Part shown: piece by piece, positions 18,846 to 27,363 of the stretch
Position numbering within the stretch: the stretch's first letter is position 1
Layout: every line of letters begins with the position of its first letter
Position numbers and translations under genes: made by a program
Notes under the pieces: model-generated
What the model was told of the DNA's origin: nothing
The model's input: the letters and a program-made list of their open reading frames with translations, nothing else
The model's database searches: none
Assembly (NCBI RefSeq): GCF_009882915.1
Contig: NZ_WTUW01000001.1
Span: forward strand, 868,357 to 932,356
Reading direction: 5' to 3'
DNA length: 64,000 nucleotides
Source: Sneathiella litorea
Lineage (GTDB): Bacteria > Pseudomonadota > Alphaproteobacteria > Sneathiellales > Sneathiellaceae

Positions 18846-19642
18846 ATCAGTTTGAAGGGCCGATTGTTCGCCTGGGCGCCAGAATTGCTGTTGTTGTGGC
18901 CTTGATGATCATTTATCTGCCACCACTATATCTTCTTGCCATCTCCTTTAACGAGGGGTTGCAGCCCGCCATCCCGTCACTGGATCAGGTAAGCATTAAA
19001 TGGTATCTAGCCCTCGCCGAGGAGAACAAGCTTCTGGCGGCATTGGGGGAATCGCTGCTGGTGGCGACGGTCACCGCGGTTATCGCGACAACCATCGCGT
19101 TCTTTTCCGCCCTTGCCTATATGGAGATGTCAGAGCATCGCAGCGGATGGTTCATGTTCGTCATCTTCTCGATGTTCGTGCCGGGAGTCATTCAGGGGCT
19201 TTCCCTATCCGTGATTTTCACAAAACTAGGGATTCCGTCCTTTTGGGCGACGGTTGTTGCCGGGCATTTGCTATGGGCGATGCCATTTGCCTTTACGGTT
19301 ATCCTGACAATGCTGGCTGTGGTCAAGCGATCCTATCTCATGGCGGCAGCAGATTTGGGCGCGTCCTGGGGCCGACGCCTTTGGGACATTACTTTGCCTC
19401 TGGTGCGGCCGGGCCTGATTGGCGGGTTTATTTTCAGCTTCCTGCTTTCCCTCAACGAATATAATCGGGCCTTCTATCTTGTCGGACGCCAAAACACATG
19501 GCCATTGGACATGTTCGGCAAAATGAACTCGGGCGCGTCGCCGACGATCTATGCGCTGTCGGGCAGCATACTGATTGCTTCATTTCTGGCAGTCGTGCTT
19601 TGCTTGCTTCTAACATGGAAACGCGTCGTAAAAACAAGCTAG
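18839..19642 (+). CDS. ABC importer permease 2 (PotC type)
   Basis: Second membrane subunit, 267 residues with about six transmembrane segments (VVALMIIYLPPLYLLAISF is the first). Its EAA-like loop is SYLMAAADLGASWGRRLWDI near residue 165. The start overlaps the end of permease 1. It is followed 11 nt later by the dipeptidase gene, so transport and peptide hydrolysis appear to be co-expressed. Confidence 0.92.
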   Translation: MVDQFEGPIVRLGARIAVVVALMIIYLPPLYLLAISFNEGLQPAIPSLDQVSIKWYLALAEENKLLAALGESLLVATVTAVIATTIAFFSALAYMEMSEHRSGWFMFVIFSMFVPGVIQGLSLSVIFTKLGIPSFWATVVAGHLLWAMPFAFTVILTMLAVVKRSYLMAAADLGASWGRRLWDITLPLVRPGLIGGFIFSFLLSLNEYNRAFYLVGRQNTWPLDMFGKMNSGASPTIYALSGSILIASFLAVVLCLLLTWKRVVKTS

Positions 19643-19653
19643 GAGAGCGGTTA

Positions 19654-20232
19654 ATGCAAAGTAGTACATCTACAGGGGCGGATTCCCTGGTAGAAATTAC
19701 CGAAGAAACGCACGGGGTCATGCTCGATATAAAATATGCGACCTCCGACAATATAACCGGAAAGCCAATTTATGATTTGACGCGCTGTTATCTTCGAAGA
19801 GAGGCCGAGGAAAAGCTGCGAATTGCGGTCGAGCTTCTTCTTCCGCTCGGGCTGCGCATAAAAATTTTCGATGGGTACCGCCCCGAGGCGGCACAGAAAC
19901 TTCTCTGGGCTGCATGCCCGGATCCGGACTATATCATTCCGCCGGAGGTTGGCAGCAATCACACGCGCGGCATTGCAGTTGACATGACATTGGTCACCTC
20001 GGATGGTGCCGAGCTGGATATGGGGACCGGATTCGATGATATGACGGTCCAGTCGCATCACCGCCGCAGCGATATCCCGGTAATTGCACAGAAAAACCGC
20101 TTTCTGTTGCAAGGGGTCATGTCTCTTTGCGGATGGGTTCCCCAGGATACGGAGTGGTGGCATTATCAACTGCCCGGAGATGACTGGCCCTTGCTGGAGG
20201 GAGCATCGACGGGCCTGATCGGCTCCCCCTGA
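19654..20232 (+). CDS. ddpX: D-Ala-D-Ala dipeptidase (VanX/DdpX family)
   Basis: Zinc dipeptidase of 192 residues; family members cleave D-Ala-D-Ala or related dipeptides. The zinc-site motif S-x-H-x-x-G-x-A-x-D is present as SNHTRGIAVD near residue 107, and the catalytic Glu and second His as EWWHY near residue 170; the substrate-positioning region FDGYRPEAAQ is at about residue 71. The start ATG at 19654 follows AGGAGAG; the frame extends upstream inside the permease gene but without a ribosome binding site. There is no signal peptide, so it acts in the cytoplasm, on products of the operon's importer. Together with HyuAB this suggests a cyclic dipeptide or N-acyl dipeptide route (inferred). 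Confidence 0.88.
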   Translation: MQSSTSTGADSLVEITEETHGVMLDIKYATSDNITGKPIYDLTRCYLRREAEEKLRIAVELLLPLGLRIKIFDGYRPEAAQKLLWAACPDPDYIIPPEVGSNHTRGIAVDMTLVTSDGAELDMGTGFDDMTVQSHHRRSDIPVIAQKNRFLLQGVMSLCGWVPQDTEWWHYQLPGDDWPLLEGASTGLIGSP

Positions 20233-20289
20233 ACGGTTCAAGCAGGGATACCTCCGGCTAGCTAGGCGCATTACTCCGGATTGGGTGGA

Positions 20290-21186
20290 TCAAATCCTTT
20301 TTCTTTTTTGGATCAGGGTCAGAATTCGGCCGTCGATGAGGGCAAGGCCGGCAAAGATAATGGCCATGCCGACAAGGGCCAAGGGGTGGATGGTCTCATG
20401 CAGGATGCCCACTCCAAGGAGGAGCGCGGTCACCGGGATCAGGAAGGTCACCAGCAGCAGGTTGACCGCACCGGCAAGCGCAAGCAGGCGGAAATAGAAG
20501 ATATAGGCGAGCGCCGTCCCGAACAGGGCGAGGGCGATAACCGCCGACAGGCTGATCCAGTCCGGGGTGGTGTCAAAAGGCTTGTCCATGATGAGCGTAA
20601 GCGGCAGCATGATGATGCTGGAACAGGCAAGCATCCCGAAAGCGTTGACAAGGGCGGAGGTCCCCTTCAGGCGCTTGCCCCAGATTCCCGCAAAACCATA
20701 GGAAAGTGCGGCCCCGAGAATAGCGAGTTGTCCGATGCTTTCGAGGTTGAACCCCTCTGCCAGACTTGGCTGCATCATGACGACCACGCCGCCATAACCA
20801 ATCAGGACCCCGACAAGCTTATGGCGGCGAAGCTTCTCGTCTGCCGTAAAAAAATGCGCGAGGATGACCGCAAAAAGAGGTGTCGTGGCATTCAGGATAG
20901 AGGCGACGCTGCCGGTTATATGGGTCTGGCCCCAGACAATCAGGCTGAACGGGATAATATTGTTGATCACCCCCATCACCAGAAACACGCCCCAGAGCTG
21001 GAGATCGCGGGGGATTGTCTCGCCTTTTATCCTTAGATAGATAAAAAGCGCGAGTGTGGCGATCAGGACCCGAAGACAGACAATGGTAAACGGCGTAAAA
21101 TCCTCAAGCGCCAGCTCGATAAAGAAAAAAGTGCCGCCCCAGAGAACAGACAGCGTCAGCAATATAGCCCAGGCACGCGAAGACAT
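20290..21186 (-). CDS. EamA-family (DMT superfamily) transporter
   Basis: Inner-membrane exporter of 298 residues with ten hydrophobic segments in two EamA repeats. The first starts WAILLTLSVLWGGTFFFIEL; the second starts around residue 150 (LAILGAALSYGFAGIWGKRL). Members export amino acids or other metabolites, or act as permeases of unknown direction. It is convergent with the dipeptidase gene, 57 bp apart, and is a single-gene unit. The substrate cannot be assigned. Confidence 0.9.
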   Translation of the reverse strand: MSSRAWAILLTLSVLWGGTFFFIELALEDFTPFTIVCLRVLIATLALFIYLRIKGETIPRDLQLWGVFLVMGVINNIIPFSLIVWGQTHITGSVASILNATTPLFAVILAHFFTADEKLRRHKLVGVLIGYGGVVVMMQPSLAEGFNLESIGQLAILGAALSYGFAGIWGKRLKGTSALVNAFGMLACSSIIMLPLTLIMDKPFDTTPDWISLSAVIALALFGTALAYIFYFRLLALAGAVNLLLVTFLIPVTALLLGVGILHETIHPLALVGMAIIFAGLALIDGRILTLIQKRKRI

Positions 21187-21430
21187 ACTTAACCCTCATA
21201 TCCGAAAATCCGATGCGCTTACCATGCCACTCCCGGCGCTGTAAAACTATCCGAAATCAGGCATCATATTCATGCTGGATTTTCCTTGGACAGTCAGAGT
21301 GTATATCGATAGAGTGCGCCGCTTTCACATTGATCAGAAGTGCAATGTCGACAAGACCTAAGACAAATGCTGACTCATCCGCAAGAGGTCGCTGTTTGTC
21401 TTTGGTTTATTGTCCCGCTGGAAGAACATT

Positions 21431-21997
21431 ATGGATGCGTTTCTTACCTCTGTTTTTACGGTCGCCCTTGCAGAAATTGGCGACAAAACCCAGCTTCTCT
21501 CGCTCATTCTTATAGCCCGGTTCAACAAACCCTGGAGCATTATTGCAGGCATTTGCGTTGCTACGCTGGCCAACCATGCGGCATCGGCAGGGGCCGGGGC
21601 ATGGCTCGGGCAGTTTCTTCAAAGCGAGGCCGGGCGCTGGATTATCAGCGGCAGTTTTATTGCTGTGGGCCTGTGGCTTCTGATCCCGGACAAGGAAGAT
21701 ACGCCAACATCGCGCTGGGACGGCTATGGCGCGTTCCTGGTCTCGACCATTTTGTTCTTCCTCGCTGAAATCGGCGACAAAACGCAGATAGCAACGGTTC
21801 TGCTCGGTGCGCATTTCGGCCTGCCGGTGATCGTTACCCTTGGTACGACTGTCGGTATGCTGCTTGCCAATGTTCCAGTAGTATTTTTGGGCGCGGCCCT
21901 GATGCGGTATATCCCCTTTCGTGCGGCGCGGATTTTCGCCGCCGTCGTCTTTATTGCAACCGGTATCTATACCCTTTGGGCTGGTTCTGCTCAGTAA
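21431..21997 (+). CDS. GDT1/TMEM165 (UPF0016) family cation transporter
   Basis: Membrane protein of 188 residues with six transmembrane segments arranged as two repeats. Each repeat carries the family signature: AEIGDKTQLLSL near residue 14 and AEIGDKTQIATV near residue 114. Characterised members transport Mn(2+) or Ca(2+) out of the cytoplasm. ATG 21431 is preferred to a TTG at 21410 because it begins the conserved hydrophobic helix. I looked for a manganese (yybP-ykoY) riboswitch upstream and did not recognise one. Confidence 0.9.
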   Translation: MDAFLTSVFTVALAEIGDKTQLLSLILIARFNKPWSIIAGICVATLANHAASAGAGAWLGQFLQSEAGRWIISGSFIAVGLWLLIPDKEDTPTSRWDGYGAFLVSTILFFLAEIGDKTQIATVLLGAHFGLPVIVTLGTTVGMLLANVPVVFLGAALMRYIPFRAARIFAAVVFIATGIYTLWAGSAQ

Positions 21998-22099
21998 AAC
22001 GGGTACGGTTGTTTACCCGCCGCCTTGATCCATATCAATGCCCCTATCGTTCGCGAGCATTAGTTTTTGAGCATACAACGTCTATCAGGAGGGCGAGCG

Positions 22100-22444
22100 G
22101 TGGATATCAAAGCAACCGAAAAGCAATTACGGGACAAGCTGGGCGGGGAGATAAAGCGGCTGGAAGCCATTGAGCAGCGCCTTCGTGGCACCCATAGCGC
22201 CTCCTTCGGGGAGCAGGCCATCGAGCGCGAGGGTGACGAGGTTGATGAGCGTATGGAAGAAACCATTATCCATGAAATCGAAATGATCAAGGCGGCGTTG
22301 GAACGGATCGAGGCGGGGAACTATGAAACCTGTTCCTCCTGCGGGGAGCAGATTAACGCGGCAAGACTCAAGGCCCTGGCCTATACGACCCTTTGCATCA
22401 ATTGCGCACGGGAAAGAAGCGACCGGATCCTCGGGGTTTCATAG
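22100..22444 (+). CDS. DksA/TraR-family C4 zinc-finger protein
   Basis: A 114-residue protein: an N-terminal coiled coil (residues 5-70, rich in Glu/Arg/Lys) followed by a zinc finger CSSC...CINC near residues 80-104. DksA-like proteins bind the secondary channel of RNA polymerase and modulate rRNA or amino-acid promoters with ppGpp; short members such as this one may replace DksA under zinc limitation or act otherwise. The start is GTG at 22100, fixed by AGGAGG seven nt upstream. The znuA stop lies 3 bp away on the opposite strand. Because all four Cys are retained this is a C+ type, not the zinc-independent C- form. Confidence 0.88.
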   Translation: MDIKATEKQLRDKLGGEIKRLEAIEQRLRGTHSASFGEQAIEREGDEVDERMEETIIHEIEMIKAALERIEAGNYETCSSCGEQINAARLKALAYTTLCINCARERSDRILGVS

Positions 22445-22446
22445 GC

Positions 22447-23400
22447 TCAGGAGTGGGCCGTCAGGCAGTCGCGCAAACCGGTCGCGAGAGCCTCCATCAG
22501 ATCAAAATAGAGATCCGCGCCGGGCTCCAGTTCTGCGCCGATCGGATCGAGGATACCAAGCCTAACCGGCATTCCCTCTGCGGCGGTTTGCAAGAGCCGG
22601 TCATCGAACTGCGGCTCCTTGAAAATGCAGGTAGCGCCGGATTCCTGTATTTTCGCCCGAATGTCTTTCAGCCGCTTGGCGCTAGCTGGGGCATCAGGCT
22701 CCAACGTGAGGGAGCCCACGGCCAGCACATTGTAATGTCGCTCAAAATAGGGGAAGGCGTCATGTAGCACAATATATGGGCGACCCGCGAGCGAGGCGAG
22801 CCTGACGCGTAACTCCGCATCGAGTGCATTGATCCGGCTAATTTGCTTTTTTGCGTTCTTGTTATAGATTTCCTGGTTCTCTGGATAGAGGCGGCCAAGT
22901 TCCGCCGCGACGCTGCGGGTTATATGAATTGCATTTTTCGGGTCGAGCCAGAGATGGAGGTTATCTGCTTCAGTACCGTGATCGTCGTTATCGTCATGCG
23001 CGTGGCTATGGCCGTGCTCATGCCCGTGAATGTCCTCCTCCCAGGTGCCGCCCTCACGCCGTTCCAGCAGTTCAACTCCCTCTGCGTGCGAGAGGGAAAC
23101 TTTCCGCACTTTTTCAGGCAATGACGCCAGCGCGGTTTTAAGGAAACTTTCAAACGCGTCATCTATATAGAAAACGACTTTAGCATCCTGTAGGCGGCTT
23201 ACCTGTGACGGCTTGAGGGAGAGCCCGTGCGGTGACGCAATGCCGGTGATGAGAAGCGTCGCGTCTCCCGTTTCGCCCATGACACCCTGGACCAAGGAAT
23301 GCAGCGGCTTGATGGTTACAACAACGGCATCTGAATCGCTGGCAAATGCGCTGGTTGGTATAAGAAAAAGGATAACCAGTCGGAGAAGAAAACGTGTCAT
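22447..23400 (-). CDS. znuA: Zinc ABC transporter substrate-binding protein ZnuA
   Basis: Periplasmic high-affinity zinc receptor, 317 residues. A Sec signal peptide (residues 1-21, FLLRLVILFLIPTSAFA) precedes VVVTIKPLHSLVQGVM with the first zinc-ligand His. A His/Asp-rich loop follows at about residues 115-140 (HGHEHGHSHAHDD), then HLWLDPKNA and VLHDAFPYFERHY with further ligands. The ATG at 23400 begins the signal peptide; the frame stays open far upstream only because it runs antisense to zur and znuC. It is divergent from zur-znuC-znuB, with a Zur box 43 bp upstream, so it is repressed by Zur in zinc sufficiency. Confidence 0.95.
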   Translation of the reverse strand: MTRFLLRLVILFLIPTSAFASDSDAVVVTIKPLHSLVQGVMGETGDATLLITGIASPHGLSLKPSQVSRLQDAKVVFYIDDAFESFLKTALASLPEKVRKVSLSHAEGVELLERREGGTWEEDIHGHEHGHSHAHDDNDDHGTEADNLHLWLDPKNAIHITRSVAAELGRLYPENQEIYNKNAKKQISRINALDAELRVRLASLAGRPYIVLHDAFPYFERHYNVLAVGSLTLEPDAPASAKRLKDIRAKIQESGATCIFKEPQFDDRLLQTAAEGMPVRLGILDPIGAELEPGADLYFDLMEALATGLRDCLTAHS

Positions 23401-23442
23401 ATGGCTTAGTATTTCAAGTTTCGGGTTGCGAAGACGTATAAA

Positions 23443-23457
23443 TGTTATATTATAACA
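23443..23457. promoter_or_regulatory. Zur box
   Basis: The 15-bp palindrome TGTTATATTATAACA lies between znuA and zur. It matches the alphaproteobacterial Zur operator as I know it (TGTTATANTATAACA core). Its central position allows simultaneous control of both divergent transcripts, giving autoregulation of zur. Confidence 0.9.
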
Positions 23458-23490
23458 TAAGTTCATAGTCGGCATTTTTGGAAAATCGAG

Positions 23491-23955
23491 ATGCATAATT
23501 GCACAACCCACAGCGACTGTATAGCCGAGGCACTCCAGCGGGCAGAGGAAATTTGTGACGCGCGGGACCTGCGGTTTACCGACCTTCGTCGCAAGGTGCT
23601 GGAGCTGGTCTGGGAAAGCCATGGCCCGATCAAGGCCTATGACATTCTTGACAAGCTGGATCACCGGATTGCGGCGATCAAGCCACCGACGGTCTATCGC
23701 GCGCTGGAATTCCTTACCGAGAATGGCCTGGTGCACAAGATCAACAGCCTGAATGCGTTTGTTGGCTGCGGCCATCCGCTCAAGCATCGCGAATGCTACT
23801 TCCTTATCTGCTCTGACTGCGGGGAGGCGAAGGAATGCTGTAACCCGGACATCACCGATTTGATCTCGAAAACAAGTCGGCGGAATGAGTTTCTCGCTGA
23901 GCATGTCACGCTGGAAATTACCGGTGAATGCAGTGATTGCCGCGGGGTTCATTAA
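23491..23955 (+). CDS. zur: Zinc uptake regulator Zur (Fur family)
   Basis: Zinc-responsive repressor of 154 residues. The N-terminal winged helix includes LRFTDLRRKVLELVWESHGP and the recognition region PPTVYRALEFLTENGLVHKI. The C-terminal metal domain has CSDCGEAKECC and a final CSDC pair forming the structural zinc site, with His residues near VGCGHPLKHRECYF. Its identity as Zur rather than Fur rests on the adjacent znu genes and the Zur box. It is followed 3 bp later by znuC. Confidence 0.94.
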   Translation: MHNCTTHSDCIAEALQRAEEICDARDLRFTDLRRKVLELVWESHGPIKAYDILDKLDHRIAAIKPPTVYRALEFLTENGLVHKINSLNAFVGCGHPLKHRECYFLICSDCGEAKECCNPDITDLISKTSRRNEFLAEHVTLEITGECSDCRGVH

Positions 23956-23958
23956 TAC

Positions 23959-24765
23959 ATGACAGAGTTGCTCGCCTCCCGCCGGGTCAGTGTAATCCGC
24001 GACGGGAAAACCATCCTTGAGGATGTCTCGCTTAGCATTGGCGAGAAGGATTTCATTACCATCATCGGTCCCAACGGGGCGGGAAAGTCCATGCTGCTGA
24101 AATGCATGATGGGATTTTATGCCCCTTCCGAAGGGGAGGTGGTGCGCCGGGCTGGCCTTAAAATCGGCTATGTGCCGCAGCGACTGGTGGCGGATCATAC
24201 CGTGCCGATCAGTGTGCGGCGGTTTCTGACCCTGCGCAAGAAGGCGCCGAAAGCGGTCCTGCAGAAGGTGGCTCAGGAAACCGGGATTGAGGAAATTCTG
24301 CAACAACCGATTCATGTATTGTCCGGCGGGGAACTGCAGCGTGTCCTGCTGGCGCGGGCGCTGCTGGATGATCCGGACATTCTGGTGCTGGATGAGCCCG
24401 CGCAGAATCTCGATGTGACGGGGCAACTCGCCTTTTACAAGCTGATAGAGAAAATCTATGCCGAACGGGATGTCAGCATCCTGATGGTGTCCCATGATTT
24501 GCATCTGGTGATGTCGAGCACGCGGGAAGTGGTCTGCCTCTTTCATCATATCTGCTGTCATGGAGAGCCAAATATGGTTACACGGGATCCGGAATTCATA
24601 AGCCTGTTCGGTAACGACATGGCCCGGCTGATGGCGGTCTATAACCACAGTCATGATCATGACCATACTCACGATCATGAGGAGGAGGGTCATTTTCACG
24701 ATCACGGGGATGCCCAGGACCATCGTCATGATCACCCCCGTGTGGGAGAGTCGCATGATGGATGA
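23959..24765 (+). CDS. znuC: Zinc ABC transporter ATP-binding protein ZnuC with His-rich tail
   Basis: ATPase of the zinc importer, 268 residues. Walker A GPNGAGKSM (Met in place of the usual Ser/Thr after KS), Q-loop GYVPQR, signature LSGGELQRVLLARAL, Walker B ILVLDEPAQNLD, and H-loop MVSHDLHLVM. The C-terminal 40 residues are strikingly His/Asp-rich (HSHDHDHTHDHEEEGHFHDH and further repeats), probably cytoplasmic zinc-buffering or sensing ligands. The end overlaps the znuB start by 11 bp. It is under Zur control with zur. Confidence 0.94.
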   Translation: MTELLASRRVSVIRDGKTILEDVSLSIGEKDFITIIGPNGAGKSMLLKCMMGFYAPSEGEVVRRAGLKIGYVPQRLVADHTVPISVRRFLTLRKKAPKAVLQKVAQETGIEEILQQPIHVLSGGELQRVLLARALLDDPDILVLDEPAQNLDVTGQLAFYKLIEKIYAERDVSILMVSHDLHLVMSSTREVVCLFHHICCHGEPNMVTRDPEFISLFGNDMARLMAVYNHSHDHDHTHDHEEEGHFHDHGDAQDHRHDHPRVGESHDG

Positions 24766-25552
24766 TTTTATCCTGCGGGCGCTGGCCGCGGGCATTGGTG
24801 TTGCGCTGATTGCCGGTCCACTTGGATGTTTCGTGGTCTGGCGGCGGATGGCCTATTTCGGGGATTCGCTTGCCCATAGCGCACTGCTTGGCATCGCCCT
24901 TGGCCTGCTCTACGGCATCAATATCAACCTTGGCACCGTGATTATCTGCTCCCTTTTCGCGCTTCTTCTTGTCTGGTTGCAGCAGCGCCGGGTGCTGGCG
25001 ACGGATACCCTGCTCGGCATTCTTGCCCATGCGGCGCTCTCCATCGGGATGGTGGCCTTGAGTTTCTTGAACAATGTCAGCTTCGATCTCTACAGTTACC
25101 TGTTCGGTGATATCCTGACCGTCCGGATCAGTGATCTATACTGGATCTACGGCGGTGGCCTTTTCGTGATCGGTTTGCTGGTCATGAACTGGTCCTCGCT
25201 CACCCTGATGACCCTGCATGAAGATCTGGCGCGTGCAGAAGGAGTGAATACGGTCTGGGCAAATATCCTTCTGATGCTGCTGATGACAATCGTGGTAGCG
25301 GTCTCCATCCGCATTGTCGGTATCCTGCTGATTACCTCAATGCTGATCATTCCGGCGGCGACAGCACGGCAGCTTGTCTCCTCACCTGAGAATATGGCGA
25401 TCTGGGCGGCGATCCTTGGGCTTATCGCGGTAGTGGCCGGAATTTCCGGTTCTATAGAGTTCGATACGCCATCGGGTCCAAGCATCGTTACGGCCGCGGC
25501 GATCATGTTTGCGCTCCTCTCTATCTTTGCGGTAGCGCGCAGACGGACCTAA
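24755..25552 (+). CDS. znuB: Zinc ABC transporter permease ZnuB
   Basis: Membrane subunit of the ABC-3 type, 265 residues, about eight transmembrane helices. Family landmarks are GPLGCFVVWRRMAYFGDSLA near the N-terminus, the coupling-helix region HEDLARAEGVN, and RIVGILLITSMLIIPAATAR. The start at 24755 (ATGATGGATGAT) lies inside the end of znuC, so translation is coupled. The frame is open upstream through znuC but that part is antisense-like low-complexity sequence. Confidence 0.93.
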   Translation: MMDDFILRALAAGIGVALIAGPLGCFVVWRRMAYFGDSLAHSALLGIALGLLYGININLGTVIICSLFALLLVWLQQRRVLATDTLLGILAHAALSIGMVALSFLNNVSFDLYSYLFGDILTVRISDLYWIYGGGLFVIGLLVMNWSSLTLMTLHEDLARAEGVNTVWANILLMLLMTIVVAVSIRIVGILLITSMLIIPAATARQLVSSPENMAIWAAILGLIAVVAGISGSIEFDTPSGPSIVTAAAIMFALLSIFAVARRRT

Positions 25553-25651
25553 TTTCCCGCAGAACGATAAAAAGCTAAATCTTGTCATTGGCTTGCCCGG
25601 ACAATCTGTTAGGATCACGCATCCAGCTAACAGGATAATCAAGGGACGGGA

Positions 25652-27346
25652 ATGACAGGGTCGACAAAAGCCAGGACGGGCGGACAAATCCTCGCCGATC
25701 AACTCGCGATCCAGGGGGCGGACACAGTTTTCTGTGTACCGGGCGAGAGTTATCTCGACCTGATCGACGGGCTTTACAATCACGCCAACAGTATTCGCAT
25801 GATCAATACGCGCCATGAAGGCGGCGCGGCCAATATGGCGGAAGCCTATGGCAAACTGACCGGGCGGCCCGGCATCTGCATGGTAACGCGGGGGCCCGGC
25901 GCGACCAATGCGTCGATCGGGCTGCATACCGCTTTTCAGGACAGCACGCCGATGATCCTGTTCGTTGGTCAGGTCGGGCGCACCGATATAGATCGGGAGG
26001 CTTTTCAGGAGATGGACTATCGTCGTGTCTTTGGCGAGATGTCGAAATGGGTTGCCGAAATCGATGACGCCCGCCGAATCCCGGAATATATCAGCCGCGC
26101 GTTTCATACGGCTATGTCGGGGCGGCCGGGTCCGGTCGTGCTGGCGCTTCCCGAAGATATGCTGACCGATATGGTGGAGGTGGCGGATATCGCGCACCCG
26201 GCAAAAACGCCGAGCATCGCGCCCGCGGCGGCGGATATGACGGTGCTGGAAGAAAAGCTCGCGACGGCGGAGCGGCCTTTCATGATTGTCGGCGGCGCAA
26301 CCTGGAATGCCACGGCGGTCAGGGATATCGAGACCTTCGCCGAGAACCATGGCATTCCGGTCGGGGCATCGCTCCGTTCGCAGGATTGCTTCGATAACCG
26401 TCATCCCAACTATGCAGGCGATGTCGGTATTGGCCTCAACCCCAAGCTTGCCGCGCGGATAAAGGACAGCGATCTGCTGCTCGTCGTTGGTCCGCGGTTG
26501 GGGGAGATGACAACGCAGGGCTATACCCTTATCGAGGTTCCGAATCCGGCGATGACGCTGGTTCACGTGCATCCGGGGGTGGGGGAACTTGGCCGTGTTT
26601 ACCTGCCGGATCTGGCCATCAATGCCCGCATGCCGGAATTTGCGGCAGCGGCAAGCGCCATGGCGCCTTCGAAAACTGCGGGGCGGCAGGACTGGGTGAA
26701 ATCTGCCCACGCCGATTATCTTGCGCGGATCAAGCCGACCGAGGTGCCGGGACCGGTCAATCTTGGCAAAATCGTTGCGTATCTGAATGAAACCCTGCCC
26801 GAGGATGCCATTATTACTGCCGGAGCGGGGAATTATGCCGTCTGGGCCCATCGCTTTTTCCAGCATAAGAAATACCGCACCCAGCTTGCCCCGACCAGTG
26901 GCGCGATGGGGTATAGTGTTCCCGCCGCGATCAGCGCAAAACTCACAGAGCCGGAACGCACCGTGGTTAGCTTTAACGGGGACGGCTGTTTCATGATGCT
27001 GGGGCAGGAGCTTGCAACGGCCATGCAGTTCAACGCGCCGGTGATGTTTATTATCGTAAATAATGGTATGCTGGGCACCATCCGCATGCATCAGGAGCGA
27101 ACCTATCCTTCCCGTGTTCATGCAACCGGACTTGCGAACCCCGATTTTGCGGCGCTTGCCCGGGCTTATGGGGCCTTTGGGGAAAAGGTCACCAGGACAG
27201 AAGATTTCGCAGCGGTATTTGCAGCTGCCGAGGCGTCCGGTACGGCCGCTGTCATTGAACTGATTGTCGATCCGGAAGCATTGACGCCGGAACAAAGCCT
27301 CTCGGCCGCACGATCGCAGGGACAGGCGTCGGAATCCCAACAATAA
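25652..27346 (+). CDS. Thiamine-diphosphate-dependent enzyme, acetolactate-synthase-like
   Basis: A 564-residue enzyme of the acetolactate synthase / benzoylformate decarboxylase / oxalyl-CoA decarboxylase superfamily, cytoplasmic. The N-terminal Pyr domain has the catalytic Glu in RHEGGAANMAEAYG (about residue 52); the PP domain has the ThDP/Mg motif from FNGDGCFMML to IIVNN (residues about 445-470). There is no regulatory small subunit (ilvN) beside it, so it is probably not the biosynthetic acetohydroxyacid synthase. It is followed 17 bp later by a GST-family gene. Reaction unknown; a catabolic 2-oxoacid decarboxylase or ligase is possible. Confidence 0.88.
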   Translation: MTGSTKARTGGQILADQLAIQGADTVFCVPGESYLDLIDGLYNHANSIRMINTRHEGGAANMAEAYGKLTGRPGICMVTRGPGATNASIGLHTAFQDSTPMILFVGQVGRTDIDREAFQEMDYRRVFGEMSKWVAEIDDARRIPEYISRAFHTAMSGRPGPVVLALPEDMLTDMVEVADIAHPAKTPSIAPAAADMTVLEEKLATAERPFMIVGGATWNATAVRDIETFAENHGIPVGASLRSQDCFDNRHPNYAGDVGIGLNPKLAARIKDSDLLLVVGPRLGEMTTQGYTLIEVPNPAMTLVHVHPGVGELGRVYLPDLAINARMPEFAAAASAMAPSKTAGRQDWVKSAHADYLARIKPTEVPGPVNLGKIVAYLNETLPEDAIITAGAGNYAVWAHRFFQHKKYRTQLAPTSGAMGYSVPAAISAKLTEPERTVVSFNGDGCFMMLGQELATAMQFNAPVMFIIVNNGMLGTIRMHQERTYPSRVHATGLANPDFAALARAYGAFGEKVTRTEDFAAVFAAAEASGTAAVIELIVDPEALTPEQSLSAARSQGQASESQQ

Positions 27347-27363
27347 GAAATGGAAAGAAGAAT

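Noticed and set aside
21190-21430. Possible manganese riboswitch upstream of the GDT1-family gene
   Set aside because: None of the conserved yybP-ykoY elements is recognisable in this leader.
23401-24795. Upstream extension of the znuA frame to a 782-residue open frame on the minus strand
   Set aside because: It runs antisense through zur and znuC, and the ZnuA signal peptide begins at 23400; the upstream translation has no recognisable domain.
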